64,000 nucleotides of DNA. Origin: JAXLQL01 sp046331625. Lineage in GTDB: Bacteria; Acidobacteriota; Terriglobia; Bryobacterales; Bryobacteraceae. Below, piece by piece: positions 33,767-43,371 of this stretch. The position numbers were made by a program, and so were the translations under genes. The stretch spans positions 62,001 to 126,000 of the forward strand of contig JAXLQL010000009.1 in assembly GCA_046331625.1 (NCBI GenBank), read 5' to 3'. Below the pieces are notes generated by a model. It was not told the origin of the DNA, searched no databases, and saw only the letters and a program-made list of their open reading frames with translations. Position 1 is the stretch's first letter, and every line of letters begins with the position of its first letter.

Positions 33767-34677
33767 TGCGCCGTTTCGTTTTCTTCGCTTCGCTCGCGGC
33801 TTTGACCGCGGCGATCGCCGTATCGCAGACGCTGTGGGCTCCCAAAGGCCAGCCTGCCGTTTACACGGCCCCGCACAAGCCGCACACGAAATTGAAGGAC
33901 CTGCTGGCCAAGCACGCGGGCCACTCCGACTGGCGCGAGTTGATCGTGAACGACAGTCTGCTGCGCAGCGAGTACATTCAAGCCAAGCCGGGAACGGCGG
34001 TGAAGCGCGCGCTGCATCCGGATACGCGCACGTGGTGGGTGGTGATGGATGGCGAAGTGAAGTTCGACATCGAGACGGTGGGCGAGTTCACCGTCGGCAA
34101 AGGCACGATGGTGCAGTGCCCGATGCAGACCTTCTATTCGTGGCAGGTGACGGGCGACAAGCCGGCGCTGATTTTCGAGACGAACATCGCGGGCGCCAAG
34201 ACGCTCTACGAAGCGGACGCCGCACCGCCGAAAATCCCCGGGTTTGACTGGATCCCGGTGAAATTCAACAACCGGAAGAAGGGCGTGTTCCTGCACGAGA
34301 ATAAACCGCACGTCACTTTCGAAGAGGCGGCCGAAATGGCGGAAAAGAAGAAGACCACGCTGCGGATCGTGCAGGACGATCGCGGCGCGGCGAACTTCAT
34401 CTATGGCTACAACTCGAAGCTGCCGCCGCTCGATGAGAAGAACAAGGGCCACTATCATCCGGAGGCGGCCGAGTATTGGCTGATCATGAAGGGGCCGATC
34501 CGGTATCCGATCGAAAAGGTGGGCGTGGTGATCGCCGAAACAGGAGACGTGGTTTATGTTCCGCCGTTCACGTGGCATGCGCCGCGGTGGTGGGGCGATG
34601 GTTCGTCTTGCCGGTTGGCGATGAATGGGTATCCGGACATCGCGCATTTGTTCGAGAGCGACTTGGGTAAGCATTGA
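33766..34677 (+). CDS. exported two-cupin protein (303 aa)
   Basis: Signal peptide MRRFVFFASLAALTAAIAVSQ. Two cupin-like beta-barrel halves follow: the first around HPDTRTWWVVMDGEVKFDIETVGEFTVGKGTMVQCPM, the second around GHYHPEAAEYWLIMKGPIRYPIEKVGVVIAETGDVVYVPPFTWHAPRWWG. The second half keeps the His/Glu metal ligands (H-x-H-x5-E and a later His); the first appears to lack them. Function may be sugar or small-acid binding or a dioxygenase-like reaction. Its ATG overlaps the dehydrogenase stop by 1 nt (TGATG), and its own stop overlaps the next gene in the same way, so it is the second member of a four-gene unit. Confidence 0.78.
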   Translation: MRRFVFFASLAALTAAIAVSQTLWAPKGQPAVYTAPHKPHTKLKDLLAKHAGHSDWRELIVNDSLLRSEYIQAKPGTAVKRALHPDTRTWWVVMDGEVKFDIETVGEFTVGKGTMVQCPMQTFYSWQVTGDKPALIFETNIAGAKTLYEADAAPPKIPGFDWIPVKFNNRKKGVFLHENKPHVTFEEAAEMAEKKKTTLRIVQDDRGAANFIYGYNSKLPPLDEKNKGHYHPEAAEYWLIMKGPIRYPIEKVGVVIAETGDVVYVPPFTWHAPRWWGDGSSCRLAMNGYPDIAHLFESDLGKH

Positions 34678-35894
34678 TGACCAGTCCCGCCGTGGGGCAG
34701 GCTTCAGCCTGCGCGGGACTTCAGTCCCGCTTAGGACTCGCTCTGTACCTGATCTTGAGCGTTGGCTCATTGCCGGCCGAAGTCGCGCTACGGCAGGAGA
34801 CGGTGAACGGGCGCGCGGCATGGGTGCTCGACAACGGCGTGGTCCGCGTGGCGCTGCTGCGTGGCGGCGGACACATCGCCGAGGTACGGCTGATATCGGA
34901 TGATCCGAAGAAGTCGATCAACCCGATGCGCGTGCCGCATTACCCGACCATCGATCCACACACGTACGATCCCGCCAAGCATGACGCCATCTACGGCAAC
35001 TCGGCTTCGAAGCTGCTGATGTCGGGATACATGGGTCACCTGTTATGTTTTCCGAGCTATGGGCAACCGTCGGAGGCTGAAGCGAAGGCCGGGCTCGGCG
35101 GCCATGGCGAAGCTCCGATCGTCGAATGGAAGATGATGCGCCAGGAGCGCCGCAATGGCGCACTCATCGTCTACTACGGCGCTGACCTGGTGAAGACGCA
35201 GTATCGCGTGGAGCGCGCGGTGACGCTCGGGGATGGGAACCGGCATGCGCGCGTGGAAGAGTGGGTGGAGAATCTCGCGTCGTATGACCGGCCGTTCCAG
35301 TGGATGCAACACGCGACCTTCGGTCCGCCGTTCGTGGAGCCCGGCGAAACCTTCATGGACCTGTCAGGAACCGAGGGCCTGGTTCCGCGCGATGGTTCGT
35401 TGCAGAGCGGATCGAAGGTGGTGTGGCCGCGCGGCGTCAGCGCCGAAGGCCAGCCCGTTAACCTGCGCGCGTTCCAGAAGAAGGCGAACTCCGGAACCTA
35501 CTACGTGATGCTGATGGACCAGTCGCGCAAACAGCAATTCTTCACCATGTATCATGCGCGTTATCGCGCGCTGATCGGCTACGTGTTCCCAACCGAAGGC
35601 AATCCGTGGCTCGCCGATTGGCAGGAGAACCATCGCAACGGCGGGCTCCCCTGGGATCGCAAAGTAGTGGCCCGCGGGATCGAATGGGGAAACACGCCGG
35701 TGGACGAAGGCTTGCGCAAGGCCGTAGAACGTAAGTCGCTGTTCGGCGTGCCTTCGTACGGATGGATCGGCGCGAAGGAGAGGCGCAAAACAGAATTCAC
35801 GGTTTTCGTGGAAGAGATTCCGGAAGGCTTCGCGGGCGTGAAAGATGTCCACTTGCAGGCGGGCCGGCCGGTCTTGGTTCCCGCGTCACGCTGA
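34677..35894 (+). CDS. exported galactose-mutarotase-like protein (405 aa), N-terminus built on a REP element
   Basis: Predicted exported beta-sandwich protein. After the N-terminus, the sequence from EVALRQETVNGRAAWVLDNGVVRVALLRGGGHIAEVRLI to ARVEEWVENLASYDRPFQWMQHATFGPPFVEPGETFMDL resembles the galactose mutarotase-like fold (DUF4380/4432-type), which acts on or binds sugars; no assigned reaction. Residues 6-18 (VGQASACAGLQSR) are encoded by a REP-like element (34692-34730), immediately before the hydrophobic stretch LGLALYLILSVGSLPA, so the repeat forms the n-region of the signal peptide. The ATG at 34677 overlaps the bicupin stop by 1 nt. Third gene of the operon. Confidence 0.72.
   Translation: MTSPAVGQASACAGLQSRLGLALYLILSVGSLPAEVALRQETVNGRAAWVLDNGVVRVALLRGGGHIAEVRLISDDPKKSINPMRVPHYPTIDPHTYDPAKHDAIYGNSASKLLMSGYMGHLLCFPSYGQPSEAEAKAGLGGHGEAPIVEWKMMRQERRNGALIVYYGADLVKTQYRVERAVTLGDGNRHARVEEWVENLASYDRPFQWMQHATFGPPFVEPGETFMDLSGTEGLVPRDGSLQSGSKVVWPRGVSAEGQPVNLRAFQKKANSGTYYVMLMDQSRKQQFFTMYHARYRALIGYVFPTEGNPWLADWQENHRNGGLPWDRKVVARGIEWGNTPVDEGLRKAVERKSLFGVPSYGWIGAKERRKTEFTVFVEEIPEGFAGVKDVHLQAGRPVLVPASR
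34692..34730 (-). repeat. REP-like twin-hairpin element inside coding sequence
   Basis: On the + strand GTGGG, then GCAGGCTTCAGCCTGC (34697-34712) and GCGGGACTTCAGTCCCGC (34713-34730): both hairpins perfect. Orientation opposite to the 17.8-kb copies. Lies in frame near the 5' end of the mutarotase-like gene. Confidence 0.9.
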
Positions 35895-35903
35895 TCGTCA
35901 GTC

Positions 35904-37349
35904 ATGAATCTCACCTCACTGTTCGACCTTTCTTTCCGCGGGCGAGCCAACGCGACCGCTCTCGAATGGCTGGGCCGCGAATACACGTTCGCCGAAATCG
36001 ACGCTCGCGCTGACCGGATGGCGCACGCGTTAGCGGCCAGAGGGCTGGTCAAGGGCGATCGCCTCTGCGTCTACCTGGCCAATTGCATCGAACTGATCGA
36101 CCTCTACCTGGCGTGTACGCGCATCGGCGTGATTTTCGTTCCGATCAACATTCTTTATCGCGAGCGCGAGATCGCGCATATCGTCAAAGACGCCGAGCCC
36201 AAAGCCGTCGTCACCGCGGACGCGACCATTCCCGCCACCGTTCCGCTGTGGTGGCCCGAGGACCTGCGCTCCACCGCGGCGGCCATGCCCGCGACGCGAA
36301 TGGCAGCGGATCTCGACGGCGACTCGCCTGCGGCGATCGTCTACACGTCAGGCACCACGGGCACGTCGAAGGGCGCGGTGCTCTCGCACAACAACTTCGC
36401 GGCCAACGGCATTAACCTGGTCACGTGCTGGCGCATCTCGGATGCCGATCGATTTCTTCTGGCGCTGCCGTTGTTTCACGTACACGCGCTCGGCAATGGG
36501 CTCCATTGCTGGCTGATCTCCGGATGCCGCATGCGTTTGCTCGAACGATTCGAGCATCAGAAAGCCGCGGACGAGTTCACCTCATTCGAACCAACGCTGT
36601 TCTTCGGCGTGCCGGCGATGTATGTGCGGCTGCTCGACACGCCGGGGGAGACGGCCAGGAGCATGGCGACGCGGATGCGGCTCTTCGTGTCGGGGTCGGC
36701 GCCGTTGCCCGCGCAAGTGCTCGAAGATTTCGAGCGGCTGTTCGGACATCGCATTCTCGAACGCTACGGTATGAGCGAGACGCTGATGAACATCAGCAAT
36801 CCCTATGAGGGCGAGCGCCGCGCCGGCACGGTGGGATTTCCGCTGCCGGGTGTTTCCGCACGGGTCGCCGACAACCGAGGTCATGCAGCGGCGATCGGCG
36901 AGACGGGCGAAGTGCAGTTGCGAGGTCCGAACGTGTTCTCGGGGTATTGGCGCAGGTCCGATGCGACCGCCTCCGCGTTCGTGGATGGCTGGTTCAAGAC
37001 GGGCGATCTGGGCGTGCGTTCGACCGACGGCTACTACACGCTGAAGGGACGCGCAAGCGACCTCATCATTTCCGGCGGCTTCAACATCTATCCGCGCGAG
37101 ATCGAGGAGTTGCTGCTCGAGCAGCCGGGTGTGCGAGAAGCCGCGGTGGTGGGCGTGGAAGATCGCGTGCGCGGCGAAGTTCCAGTGGCGTACCTGGTGA
37201 CCGACTGCGAGATCGATGCGGTGGGGCTCGAGGCGGTGTGTCGCGAGAAGCTCGCGAGCTTCAAGGCTCCGCGCGCGTTCGTGAAGGTGGAGGGGTTGCC
37301 GCGGACGGCGCTGGGCAAGGTCCAGAAGCATTTGCTGCCGAAGCCTTGA
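35904..37349 (+). CDS. acyl-CoA synthetase / AMP-dependent ligase (481 aa)
   Basis: Member of the adenylate-forming family that activates carboxylic acids to acyl-CoA via an acyl-AMP. P-loop-like YTSGTTGTSKG is at 147-157, the RYGMSETLMNISNPY and WFKTGDLGVRSTDGYYTLKGR motifs follow, and the catalytic C-terminal Lys is K472 in RTALGKVQKH. At 481 residues it is short, in the size range of malonyl-CoA synthetase (MatB) and short-chain ligases; the substrate cannot be fixed from sequence. It follows the mutarotase-like gene by 9 bp and is the last gene of the four-gene operon. Convergent with a TonB receptor, 26 bp apart. Confidence 0.88.
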   Translation: MNLTSLFDLSFRGRANATALEWLGREYTFAEIDARADRMAHALAARGLVKGDRLCVYLANCIELIDLYLACTRIGVIFVPINILYREREIAHIVKDAEPKAVVTADATIPATVPLWWPEDLRSTAAAMPATRMAADLDGDSPAAIVYTSGTTGTSKGAVLSHNNFAANGINLVTCWRISDADRFLLALPLFHVHALGNGLHCWLISGCRMRLLERFEHQKAADEFTSFEPTLFFGVPAMYVRLLDTPGETARSMATRMRLFVSGSAPLPAQVLEDFERLFGHRILERYGMSETLMNISNPYEGERRAGTVGFPLPGVSARVADNRGHAAAIGETGEVQLRGPNVFSGYWRRSDATASAFVDGWFKTGDLGVRSTDGYYTLKGRASDLIISGGFNIYPREIEELLLEQPGVREAAVVGVEDRVRGEVPVAYLVTDCEIDAVGLEAVCREKLASFKAPRAFVKVEGLPRTALGKVQKHLLPKP

Positions 37350-37375
37350 CCGCGCCGCCGCGCAACGGCAGCGGA

Positions 37376-40300
37376 TCAGAACTGGAATTTGAGGCCGAAC
37401 TGCATTTCGCGCATCGGAACGCGAGTGCTGAGCACGCGGCCAAAACTCGGACTCGCTTGGGTGGCCACCGGCTCACCCCAGTTCGGATGATTGGGGAAGT
37501 TGAACGCTTCGAAGCGGAACTCGAGCCCGTAGCGTTCGGTGAAGCGGAAGTTCTTGATCGTCGAGAAGGCCACGTCGATGATACCGGGACCCATCACCGT
37601 GTTGCGTCCGGAGTTTCCGAACCTCCCGAACGGTTGACGCGCGTAGGCGGCGGTGTTGAAGAAGCGCTGCGGGTCCTGCTGGCCGCGCGGCAAGTCGGTG
37701 GGCAGCCCAGTCGCGTCCACGCGATCCATCTGATGGCCGCAGTTACATTGATCGAGCCCGGCAAAGACGTTGATCGGGAAGCCGTCTTGCAGCGTGATGA
37801 TCGAGCCGGCTTGCCAGCCTCCCAGCACCACGTTGGCAACTCCTCCCTGGTTGAGCCAGCGTTGTCCTTTGCCGAATGGCAGTTCATAGATCGCGGAAGT
37901 GACGAATCGGCGCCCGGTGTGTTGCGCCGAAAGCGCGCGATCGCACTGGATGCAGAATTCGTTCTGTGCGAAGAGCGTGTCGCCGCCTTGAGGCCGGATG
38001 CCGCTTCCCGTATCGATCGCCTTTGACCAGGTGAAGCTCGTCAGATACGTCAGTCCCGAGGAGAACCTGCGCTGCAGCTTCAATCCCAGTGAGTTGTAGT
38101 TCGCTTTGCCCACCGTGTCCACGATGAACACACGGCCGAGCTCCGGGTAGGGAACGCGCGATGCGATCGTGCCCGTGGGTGCCGGATCGGCGTAGTTGAA
38201 CGAACGGAACTGTTCGAGCTTGCGGGACTGCGATCCGAGGTAGCCGGCCTCGATCACCGTCGACGAGCCCAGGCTGCGCTGCACGTTGAACAGATACTGC
38301 AGCGTGTAGGGCGTGCGGCGGTTCACCGCGGCGCCGAGCACGGCGGGTGTGGAGACGATCACGCCGCCACCCAAACCGCGGAATGGCGCCGAGAAGTTCA
38401 AGTCGGGGAAGTCAGGATCGATTTCGTCGAAGCGGTATCCGGCCAGATTGCGCGCGGGATCCAGCTTGGGCGTGCCGGAGTCCTGCGAGTAGAAAACGCC
38501 GAAGCCGGCTCGAACGGTCCACTGTTGGGATGGATTCCAAGCCAACCCCAGGCGCGGAGCCCAATCATTGTGATCGACATTGACCAGCCGGTTGCCGAAG
38601 CGACCGTCGCGAGCCACCTTGATGGCCGGGTTGAAGCGCAACGCAATGCCTTCGTAGAAGTCGCCCGAACCCGTACGCACGAGCGTGGGGTGCCGGCTTC
38701 GATCGACATTGGCTGCCTGGTCATGGAAGGGCACGTCGATGTTGACGAGGCGTCCGGCGGCATCGAACCACGGCGGCGTCAACTCGTAGCGGAGCCCAGC
38801 GCTGATGGTGAGATTCGGACGAACCTTCCAGGTGTCGTCGACGTAGTAATACTGGCCCGTGGAGCGGAACTTGGCGTACGTTTGCGCCACTCCGGCCCGG
38901 CACAGGCGGCAGTATCCAAGCATGTAGTCGGCGAAGGGGAAGCCGGTGTTGGCGCGGCTTTGCGGATTCTGCGTGGCCACTCCTTCGAAGACGAACTCGC
39001 CGCGCGGAAACGTGTAGCCCGAGGCGTTCCAGCGGTCCCGGCGGATTTCGGCGCCGAACCGGATCGTGTGAGTGCCCTTGACGATCGAGAAGTTGTCGAT
39101 CCATTGGAAGGTGATCGCACGCGTCGCCCAGCCGTCCGTGGAGGTACCGAAGCTCGTCATGCCTGCGAGCGTAATGGCCGGGATGCCCCATGCGTCGGGC
39201 GCCTGCGGCAGCAGACCCGGGATCTTCAACTCGCTCACTACGTCGCGGACGAAGGCTAGTTGGTTTCCGTAGTCATTGGTGAAGCGGCTGACGCCGAAAC
39301 GGAATTCGTTGACCATGGTGGGCGAGAACACGCGCGTGTTGGAGATCATCGCCTGCCACGGTGCGTTGAGGATCTGCTGGCCGTTGAGTCTGAGACCCGG
39401 AAGCACCTGACGCTCGTCACTCCGGCTGAATCGTCCGAACCAGTTCGAAGCCGTGCTCTCGACGAAATCCACGCGTTGGTTGAATTGATCGCGGTCGATG
39501 ATGCGGTTGAGCCCGGCCTGATAGTTCGAGATGCGCCCAGGGCCGTTGGCTTCCGGATAGAACTCGAGCAGAGCATTGGACACCGAATGAATGCGCGCGC
39601 GCGGAATTTGATTTCCGGTGAACGGTTGGGCCGTGACCGAGCCTGCCGAGCCCGCACGTGTGAGGGGATCGAAGATCGGGCTCACCTCGGCAAACGACCC
39701 CTGGCGCATCGGCGAAGTGGCGACATTGAAGATGCTCTGGATCTGCTTGCGATCGCGGAAGCCCTCGAAATTCGAACTGAAGAAAAGGCGGTTGCGCCCA
39801 TCGAACAGTTTGGGAATCCGGACCGGACCGCCCAGGAAGAATCCGTACTGGTTCCAGCGAAATGGGTCGCGCTTGGGGCGGGCGGCCGTGAACGCGTACT
39901 GCGTGGCGTCGAAGGTGTCGTTGCGAAGGAACTCGAAAAGCGTTCCGTGATAGTCATTGGTTCCGCTCTTGGTCGACACGTTGATCTGGCTGGTGGCGCG
40001 TCCGAACTCGGCCGGATAAACTCCGGTCTGCACTTTGAACTCCTGCAGCGCGTCGATCGAAGGAAGGAACGTGAACGTGTTGGCTTCCACGTTGGTGTTC
40101 TCGAGCCCGTCGAGCGTGTAGTGATTGAACATCGCGCGCTGGCCCGCGATGGAGATGTTCGTGCTTGCCCGCGCTCCGCCCTGCCTGCCTGCTGCGCCGT
40201 TTGCTCCGAAGCCGAAGCTGACGTTGGGGCTGAGAGCCACCAGTTGCAGGAAGTTGCGGCCGTTGAGCGGCAGGTCGACGATGCGGCGGTTTTCGATCAC

Positions 40301-40699
40301 TGTTCCTACCGTGGCGTTTTCCGTAGTGAGCAAGGCTCCGGTATCGCGGACTTCCACTACTTCCGTCACGTCGCCGAGTTGCAGGGCAAAGTCGATGCGG
40401 GCAGTCTGCTGCACCTGCAGTTCGACGTTGTTACGCACGGCGCCACGGAAGCCGCGCATCTCGACTTTTACATCCCAGGTGCCGGGCTGCAGGGAGGGAA
40501 AGCCGTAGACGCCAGACTCGTTGGTGACTGCCGACCGGGAGAGTCCGATGGCTGGATTGGAGACAGTAACGGTTGCTCCGGCGATGATGGCGCCAGAAGC
40601 GTCACGAACTTCGCCGGTAATTTCGCCGAGGGTTTGCGCCGCGCCGGGAGTAGCGCAGGCGAGGAAGGTGAGCCAGACGAGGGCACGAATGCGGAGCAT
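37376..40699 (-). CDS. Oar-like TonB-dependent receptor (1107 aa)
   Basis: Outer-membrane receptor. Order: signal peptide (MLRIRALVWLTFLACATPGAAQ), CarboxypepD_reg-like domain (LGEITGEVRDASGAIIAGATVTV), plug (ENRRIVDLPLNGRNFLQLVALSPNV, DALQEFKVQTGVYPAEFGRATSQINVSTKSGTNDYHG), then a long beta-barrel ending in an aromatic residue (MQFGLKFQF). Likely imports large or oligomeric substrates as in other Acidobacteria, but no SusD-like partner, regulator or hydrolase adjoins it. The start at 40699 is chosen because AAGGAG lies 6 nt upstream; a first ATG 6 nt earlier abuts the ribosome binding site. In contrast to the receptor at 1.8-5.1 kb, the frame is intact. Confidence 0.92.
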   Translation of the reverse strand: MLRIRALVWLTFLACATPGAAQTLGEITGEVRDASGAIIAGATVTVSNPAIGLSRSAVTNESGVYGFPSLQPGTWDVKVEMRGFRGAVRNNVELQVQQTARIDFALQLGDVTEVVEVRDTGALLTTENATVGTVIENRRIVDLPLNGRNFLQLVALSPNVSFGFGANGAAGRQGGARASTNISIAGQRAMFNHYTLDGLENTNVEANTFTFLPSIDALQEFKVQTGVYPAEFGRATSQINVSTKSGTNDYHGTLFEFLRNDTFDATQYAFTAARPKRDPFRWNQYGFFLGGPVRIPKLFDGRNRLFFSSNFEGFRDRKQIQSIFNVATSPMRQGSFAEVSPIFDPLTRAGSAGSVTAQPFTGNQIPRARIHSVSNALLEFYPEANGPGRISNYQAGLNRIIDRDQFNQRVDFVESTASNWFGRFSRSDERQVLPGLRLNGQQILNAPWQAMISNTRVFSPTMVNEFRFGVSRFTNDYGNQLAFVRDVVSELKIPGLLPQAPDAWGIPAITLAGMTSFGTSTDGWATRAITFQWIDNFSIVKGTHTIRFGAEIRRDRWNASGYTFPRGEFVFEGVATQNPQSRANTGFPFADYMLGYCRLCRAGVAQTYAKFRSTGQYYYVDDTWKVRPNLTISAGLRYELTPPWFDAAGRLVNIDVPFHDQAANVDRSRHPTLVRTGSGDFYEGIALRFNPAIKVARDGRFGNRLVNVDHNDWAPRLGLAWNPSQQWTVRAGFGVFYSQDSGTPKLDPARNLAGYRFDEIDPDFPDLNFSAPFRGLGGGVIVSTPAVLGAAVNRRTPYTLQYLFNVQRSLGSSTVIEAGYLGSQSRKLEQFRSFNYADPAPTGTIASRVPYPELGRVFIVDTVGKANYNSLGLKLQRRFSSGLTYLTSFTWSKAIDTGSGIRPQGGDTLFAQNEFCIQCDRALSAQHTGRRFVTSAIYELPFGKGQRWLNQGGVANVVLGGWQAGSIITLQDGFPINVFAGLDQCNCGHQMDRVDATGLPTDLPRGQQDPQRFFNTAAYARQPFGRFGNSGRNTVMGPGIIDVAFSTIKNFRFTERYGLEFRFEAFNFPNHPNWGEPVATQASPSFGRVLSTRVPMREMQFGLKFQF

Positions 40700-40828
40700 G
40701 GGCATCTCCTTGAAGCCGACTTGATCGCGTAGGGCTTTTTGCCTTCGGGGCATTATACATGCGCTGAAACACGATCGCAGGACCATGTTTGCAAGGGCGG
40801 TCCGCTGACGCCGGGCGTGCGTGTGGGA

Positions 40829-40876
40829 CCGAAGCCCCGCGCTGGCCCGAGGCGGACCGAACCAGCCCTACACGGA
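40829..40876 (+). repeat. degenerate REP-like element
   Basis: GGGACCGAAGCCCC, a corrupted second palindrome, and the tail GCCCTACACGGAGG. Sits in the 226-bp gap between the DUF3500 gene and the upstream end of the TonB receptor; nothing else is recognised there. Confidence 0.5.
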
Positions 40877-40925
40877 GGGCCAGGCGCGATCACGAAATCT
40901 TCTCTGCCGAGGAAAAGTAGTCCAG

Positions 40926-42143
40926 CTACGCCCCGTGCTTTTGCTGTGCGTAGTGCTGCCTGAGAAGATCCTTCCCGTAATCATTCCCATTCGGTGTGCG
41001 GACCACGATATGCACGTGATCGCGGAAGGGCACCTTGGGATTCTCGACGAGATGACGAATGCCCACCGGCAGTTGATGATCGAACTCGATCAGGACCACG
41101 GGACTATGGATGCGATAGTAGAAAACATCCTTGGGGCCGCGCCCACCGATCCACGCGAAGTACGTCTTGTCGAGATGGCGCTTCACCTCTTCCATCTTCA
41201 CCTTCGCGTGGCCTTCGTCCATGTTTGAAACATAAAGCGCGATCAGGTCTGTGACGTGCTTCTTGGCTGCCGCGGGCAGGTCTCCCACCTTGACGCCGGC
41301 ATAATCGAGCTTCACATTGTCCTTGAAGGCTTCGCCGACGTTGTTGTTTCCCGTCTTCGACACCGAGAGCACCGCCTTGTCGCGATGCGCATCAGAGAGT
41401 TCGTTGATCAGCGCGAGCCCGCGCGCCTGCTCGTCTTGCAGGATCGTTGTGCCTTTGTATTTGCCCGAGTTCGCGATCACGGGTTCTGACCCGACGAACA
41501 GCGGCGTCATCACCACCTGATCGCCCAACACGAAGTAGTTGATGATGGCGTGGTGACCGTCGAGTTGCCAGCCCCAAGGCTTGGTGGCCGAGGGCTCGCC
41601 CATCACGGTGATCCAGTATTTCCACTCGCCGTACTGTTCGAAGTCATTGTTGTTGAGCTCACCCAGCGTTTGGTTGAGATGCATGATGTCGCGCGTCAGT
41701 GTCAGCCCCTTCGCGCTGAGCGAGGCACGCATCATTCCGAACGCCGCCGTCCGCTGTGCTTCGCTCATCTCTTCGAACCCCACGCCTTGCCGGATGTAGA
41801 AATGCTGATTCATCCACTTGCGCCATTCCGGATCATCCACCGGGAACATCGTCTTCTTGCGCTGCTCGGCCGTGAGCGACTTCAAGAATGCATCGGCGGC
41901 CTTGCGCGTTGCGTCCGTCGAAACTCCGGTGGAGCGCAGGGGGAACAATCCTGGCATCGGCGTGCCGTCAGTGGTGATGCCGCGGAACGGTTCGGCGAGC
42001 CCCTTCTCTTCGAACTGGCGCGACATGGTGCGAAAGCGCTCGGCGCGGTTCTCGGCGGGCGCTTGCGAAAGAGCACGCGTGTCGAGGAAAACGAACCCTG
42101 TCAACGCGGCAAAACACACGGCGGGTACGATGCGGGATTTCAT
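40926..42143 (-). CDS. DUF3500 family exported protein (405 aa)
   Basis: N-terminal signal peptide (MKSRIVPAVCFAALTGFVFLDTRALSQA). The body matches DUF3500: RGITTDGTPMPGLFPLRSTGVSTDA, WRKWMNQHFYIRQGVGFEEM, TLGELNNNDFEQYGEWKYWITVMGEPSATKPWGWQLDGHHAIINYF, and FYYRIHSPVVLIEFDHQLPV. Enzyme activity is not established; the conserved His, Glu and Asp residues (GHH, EFDHQ) suggest a metal site. Complete, alone in its strand block; 46 bp downstream of the glycosyltransferase gene. Confidence 0.88.
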   Translation of the reverse strand: MKSRIVPAVCFAALTGFVFLDTRALSQAPAENRAERFRTMSRQFEEKGLAEPFRGITTDGTPMPGLFPLRSTGVSTDATRKAADAFLKSLTAEQRKKTMFPVDDPEWRKWMNQHFYIRQGVGFEEMSEAQRTAAFGMMRASLSAKGLTLTRDIMHLNQTLGELNNNDFEQYGEWKYWITVMGEPSATKPWGWQLDGHHAIINYFVLGDQVVMTPLFVGSEPVIANSGKYKGTTILQDEQARGLALINELSDAHRDKAVLSVSKTGNNNVGEAFKDNVKLDYAGVKVGDLPAAAKKHVTDLIALYVSNMDEGHAKVKMEEVKRHLDKTYFAWIGGRGPKDVFYYRIHSPVVLIEFDHQLPVGIRHLVENPKVPFRDHVHIVVRTPNGNDYGKDLLRQHYAQQKHGA

Positions 42144-42189
42144 GGGGTGACCTCGGGAGTCATTATCCCATGCCCTGGAATCGGACGGC

Positions 42190-43131
42190 TCACCGGCGAT
42201 ACTGCGTTTCGAGTCCGCGAATGTGGATCGGCGCGTCGCGCAGCGGAATGAATGCCGGATGCGCGCGCGACGAAAGCGTCAGCAGCGTGAACGTGAGCAC
42301 CGTGAGCAGCGCAAGGATGGAGACCGCGCCTGTGGCGACCCACAACCACGCCGGCGCATTCCCGAAAGCGAGCGCGACCGCCGCGGCGATCGCAGCGAGC
42401 GTCGCGATCACGATCATACGCACAGCGACGCTTTCGCCGTAAACGGAGATCGCGCTCAGCCCGTGAATCGCGAGTCCAGTGAAGCCCAGCTTCGAGCGCC
42501 CTTCCAGCCGTTTCGCGCGCGCCACGGGAACCGTGAGAAACGGCTGGCGCGCCTTCACCACGCAGGCGGCGTAGTGATTCCACATTTCCGGCACCAGCAC
42601 CAGACTCTCCACTACGCGCGGAGGCAGCACGCTGAAGTTGCCCATGCGCGTGGAGAAGCCAACCAGGATCCAGTGCAGCACTTGATAGAGGAAGTAGAAG
42701 AACTGGAACAGCGGACCCTCGGCGCGCTTGGTACGCGCGGCGAAGATCGCCGAACGCCGCCCGTTGCGTTCGAAGTGATCGAGCAGCGTGACCACATCGC
42801 CTGGCGCGTCTTCGCCATCGGCGTCGAGCACCACCACGGGAAGCTCGGGATGCGCCTGATGCAAGTACACGAGCCCTACGCAGATGGCGCGTTGATGCCC
42901 GAGGTTCTTGCGCAGATCCAAAACCTCGAGCGACGCCAAGCCCGCCGGCTCCGCGGGAACCAACCGCACGATTGGGTCAGTGGACCCGTCATTGACCGCG
43001 AGCAAATGCGCGCGCAAGCCGCGTGAGGCGAGCGCACGGTCGAGTTCGGCAATCAGCAGCGATGCCGCTGTCCAATCATTGAAGACCGGGATGAGAATGC
43101 ACAGCGAGGAGTCGCCGGCCGCCGAACTCAT
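42190..43131 (-). CDS. family-2 glycosyltransferase, dolichol-phosphate-mannose-synthase type (313 aa)
   Basis: GT-A-fold glycosyltransferase. The N-terminal domain has CILIPVFNDWTAASLL, VNDGSTDP and the metal-binding VVVLDADGEDAP (D103, D105). The C-terminal third carries two hydrophobic helices (about 232-290), the arrangement of DPM1/GtrB-like enzymes that transfer sugars onto polyprenyl phosphate at the inner membrane. The acceptor is unknown. A 39-aa single-helix membrane protein is encoded 9 bp upstream and may be a partner. No other cell-envelope genes adjoin. Confidence 0.86.
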   Translation of the reverse strand: MSSAAGDSSLCILIPVFNDWTAASLLIAELDRALASRGLRAHLLAVNDGSTDPIVRLVPAEPAGLASLEVLDLRKNLGHQRAICVGLVYLHQAHPELPVVVLDADGEDAPGDVVTLLDHFERNGRRSAIFAARTKRAEGPLFQFFYFLYQVLHWILVGFSTRMGNFSVLPPRVVESLVLVPEMWNHYAACVVKARQPFLTVPVARAKRLEGRSKLGFTGLAIHGLSAISVYGESVAVRMIVIATLAAIAAAVALAFGNAPAWLWVATGAVSILALLTVLTFTLLTLSSRAHPAFIPLRDAPIHIRGLETQYRR

Positions 43132-43140
43132 AACAACGAA

Positions 43141-43260
43141 TCATCGCACGATTCCCTTGAGTCCGGCCCAGCGCTGGCCGCGGCGGCCTTGCGTGAGCAT
43201 GTGGTGAACGATAATTCCGACCCAACCGAGAAGGAGAATTGCAGCTCCAGCTTGAACCAT
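43141..43260 (-). CDS. small single-helix membrane protein (39 aa)
   Basis: MVQAGAAILLLGWVGIIVHH is one hydrophobic helix, followed by a short basic tail (MLTQGRRGQRWAGLKGIVR). The start codon has an AAGGTG 8 nt upstream, and the stop is 9 bp before the glycosyltransferase start, which supports it as a real first gene of a two-gene unit. No homologue is recognised. Confidence 0.5.
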   Translation of the reverse strand: MVQAGAAILLLGWVGIIVHHMLTQGRRGQRWAGLKGIVR

Positions 43261-43371
43261 GAGGATGACACCTTCTTGTTCGAACGATGAACCAACTGGG
43301 AGCCTCAGAATACCATGACATTGTTTCAGTCCCGTTACAGACTCGTGAGGGTATACTGAGTTCTCCGAATC

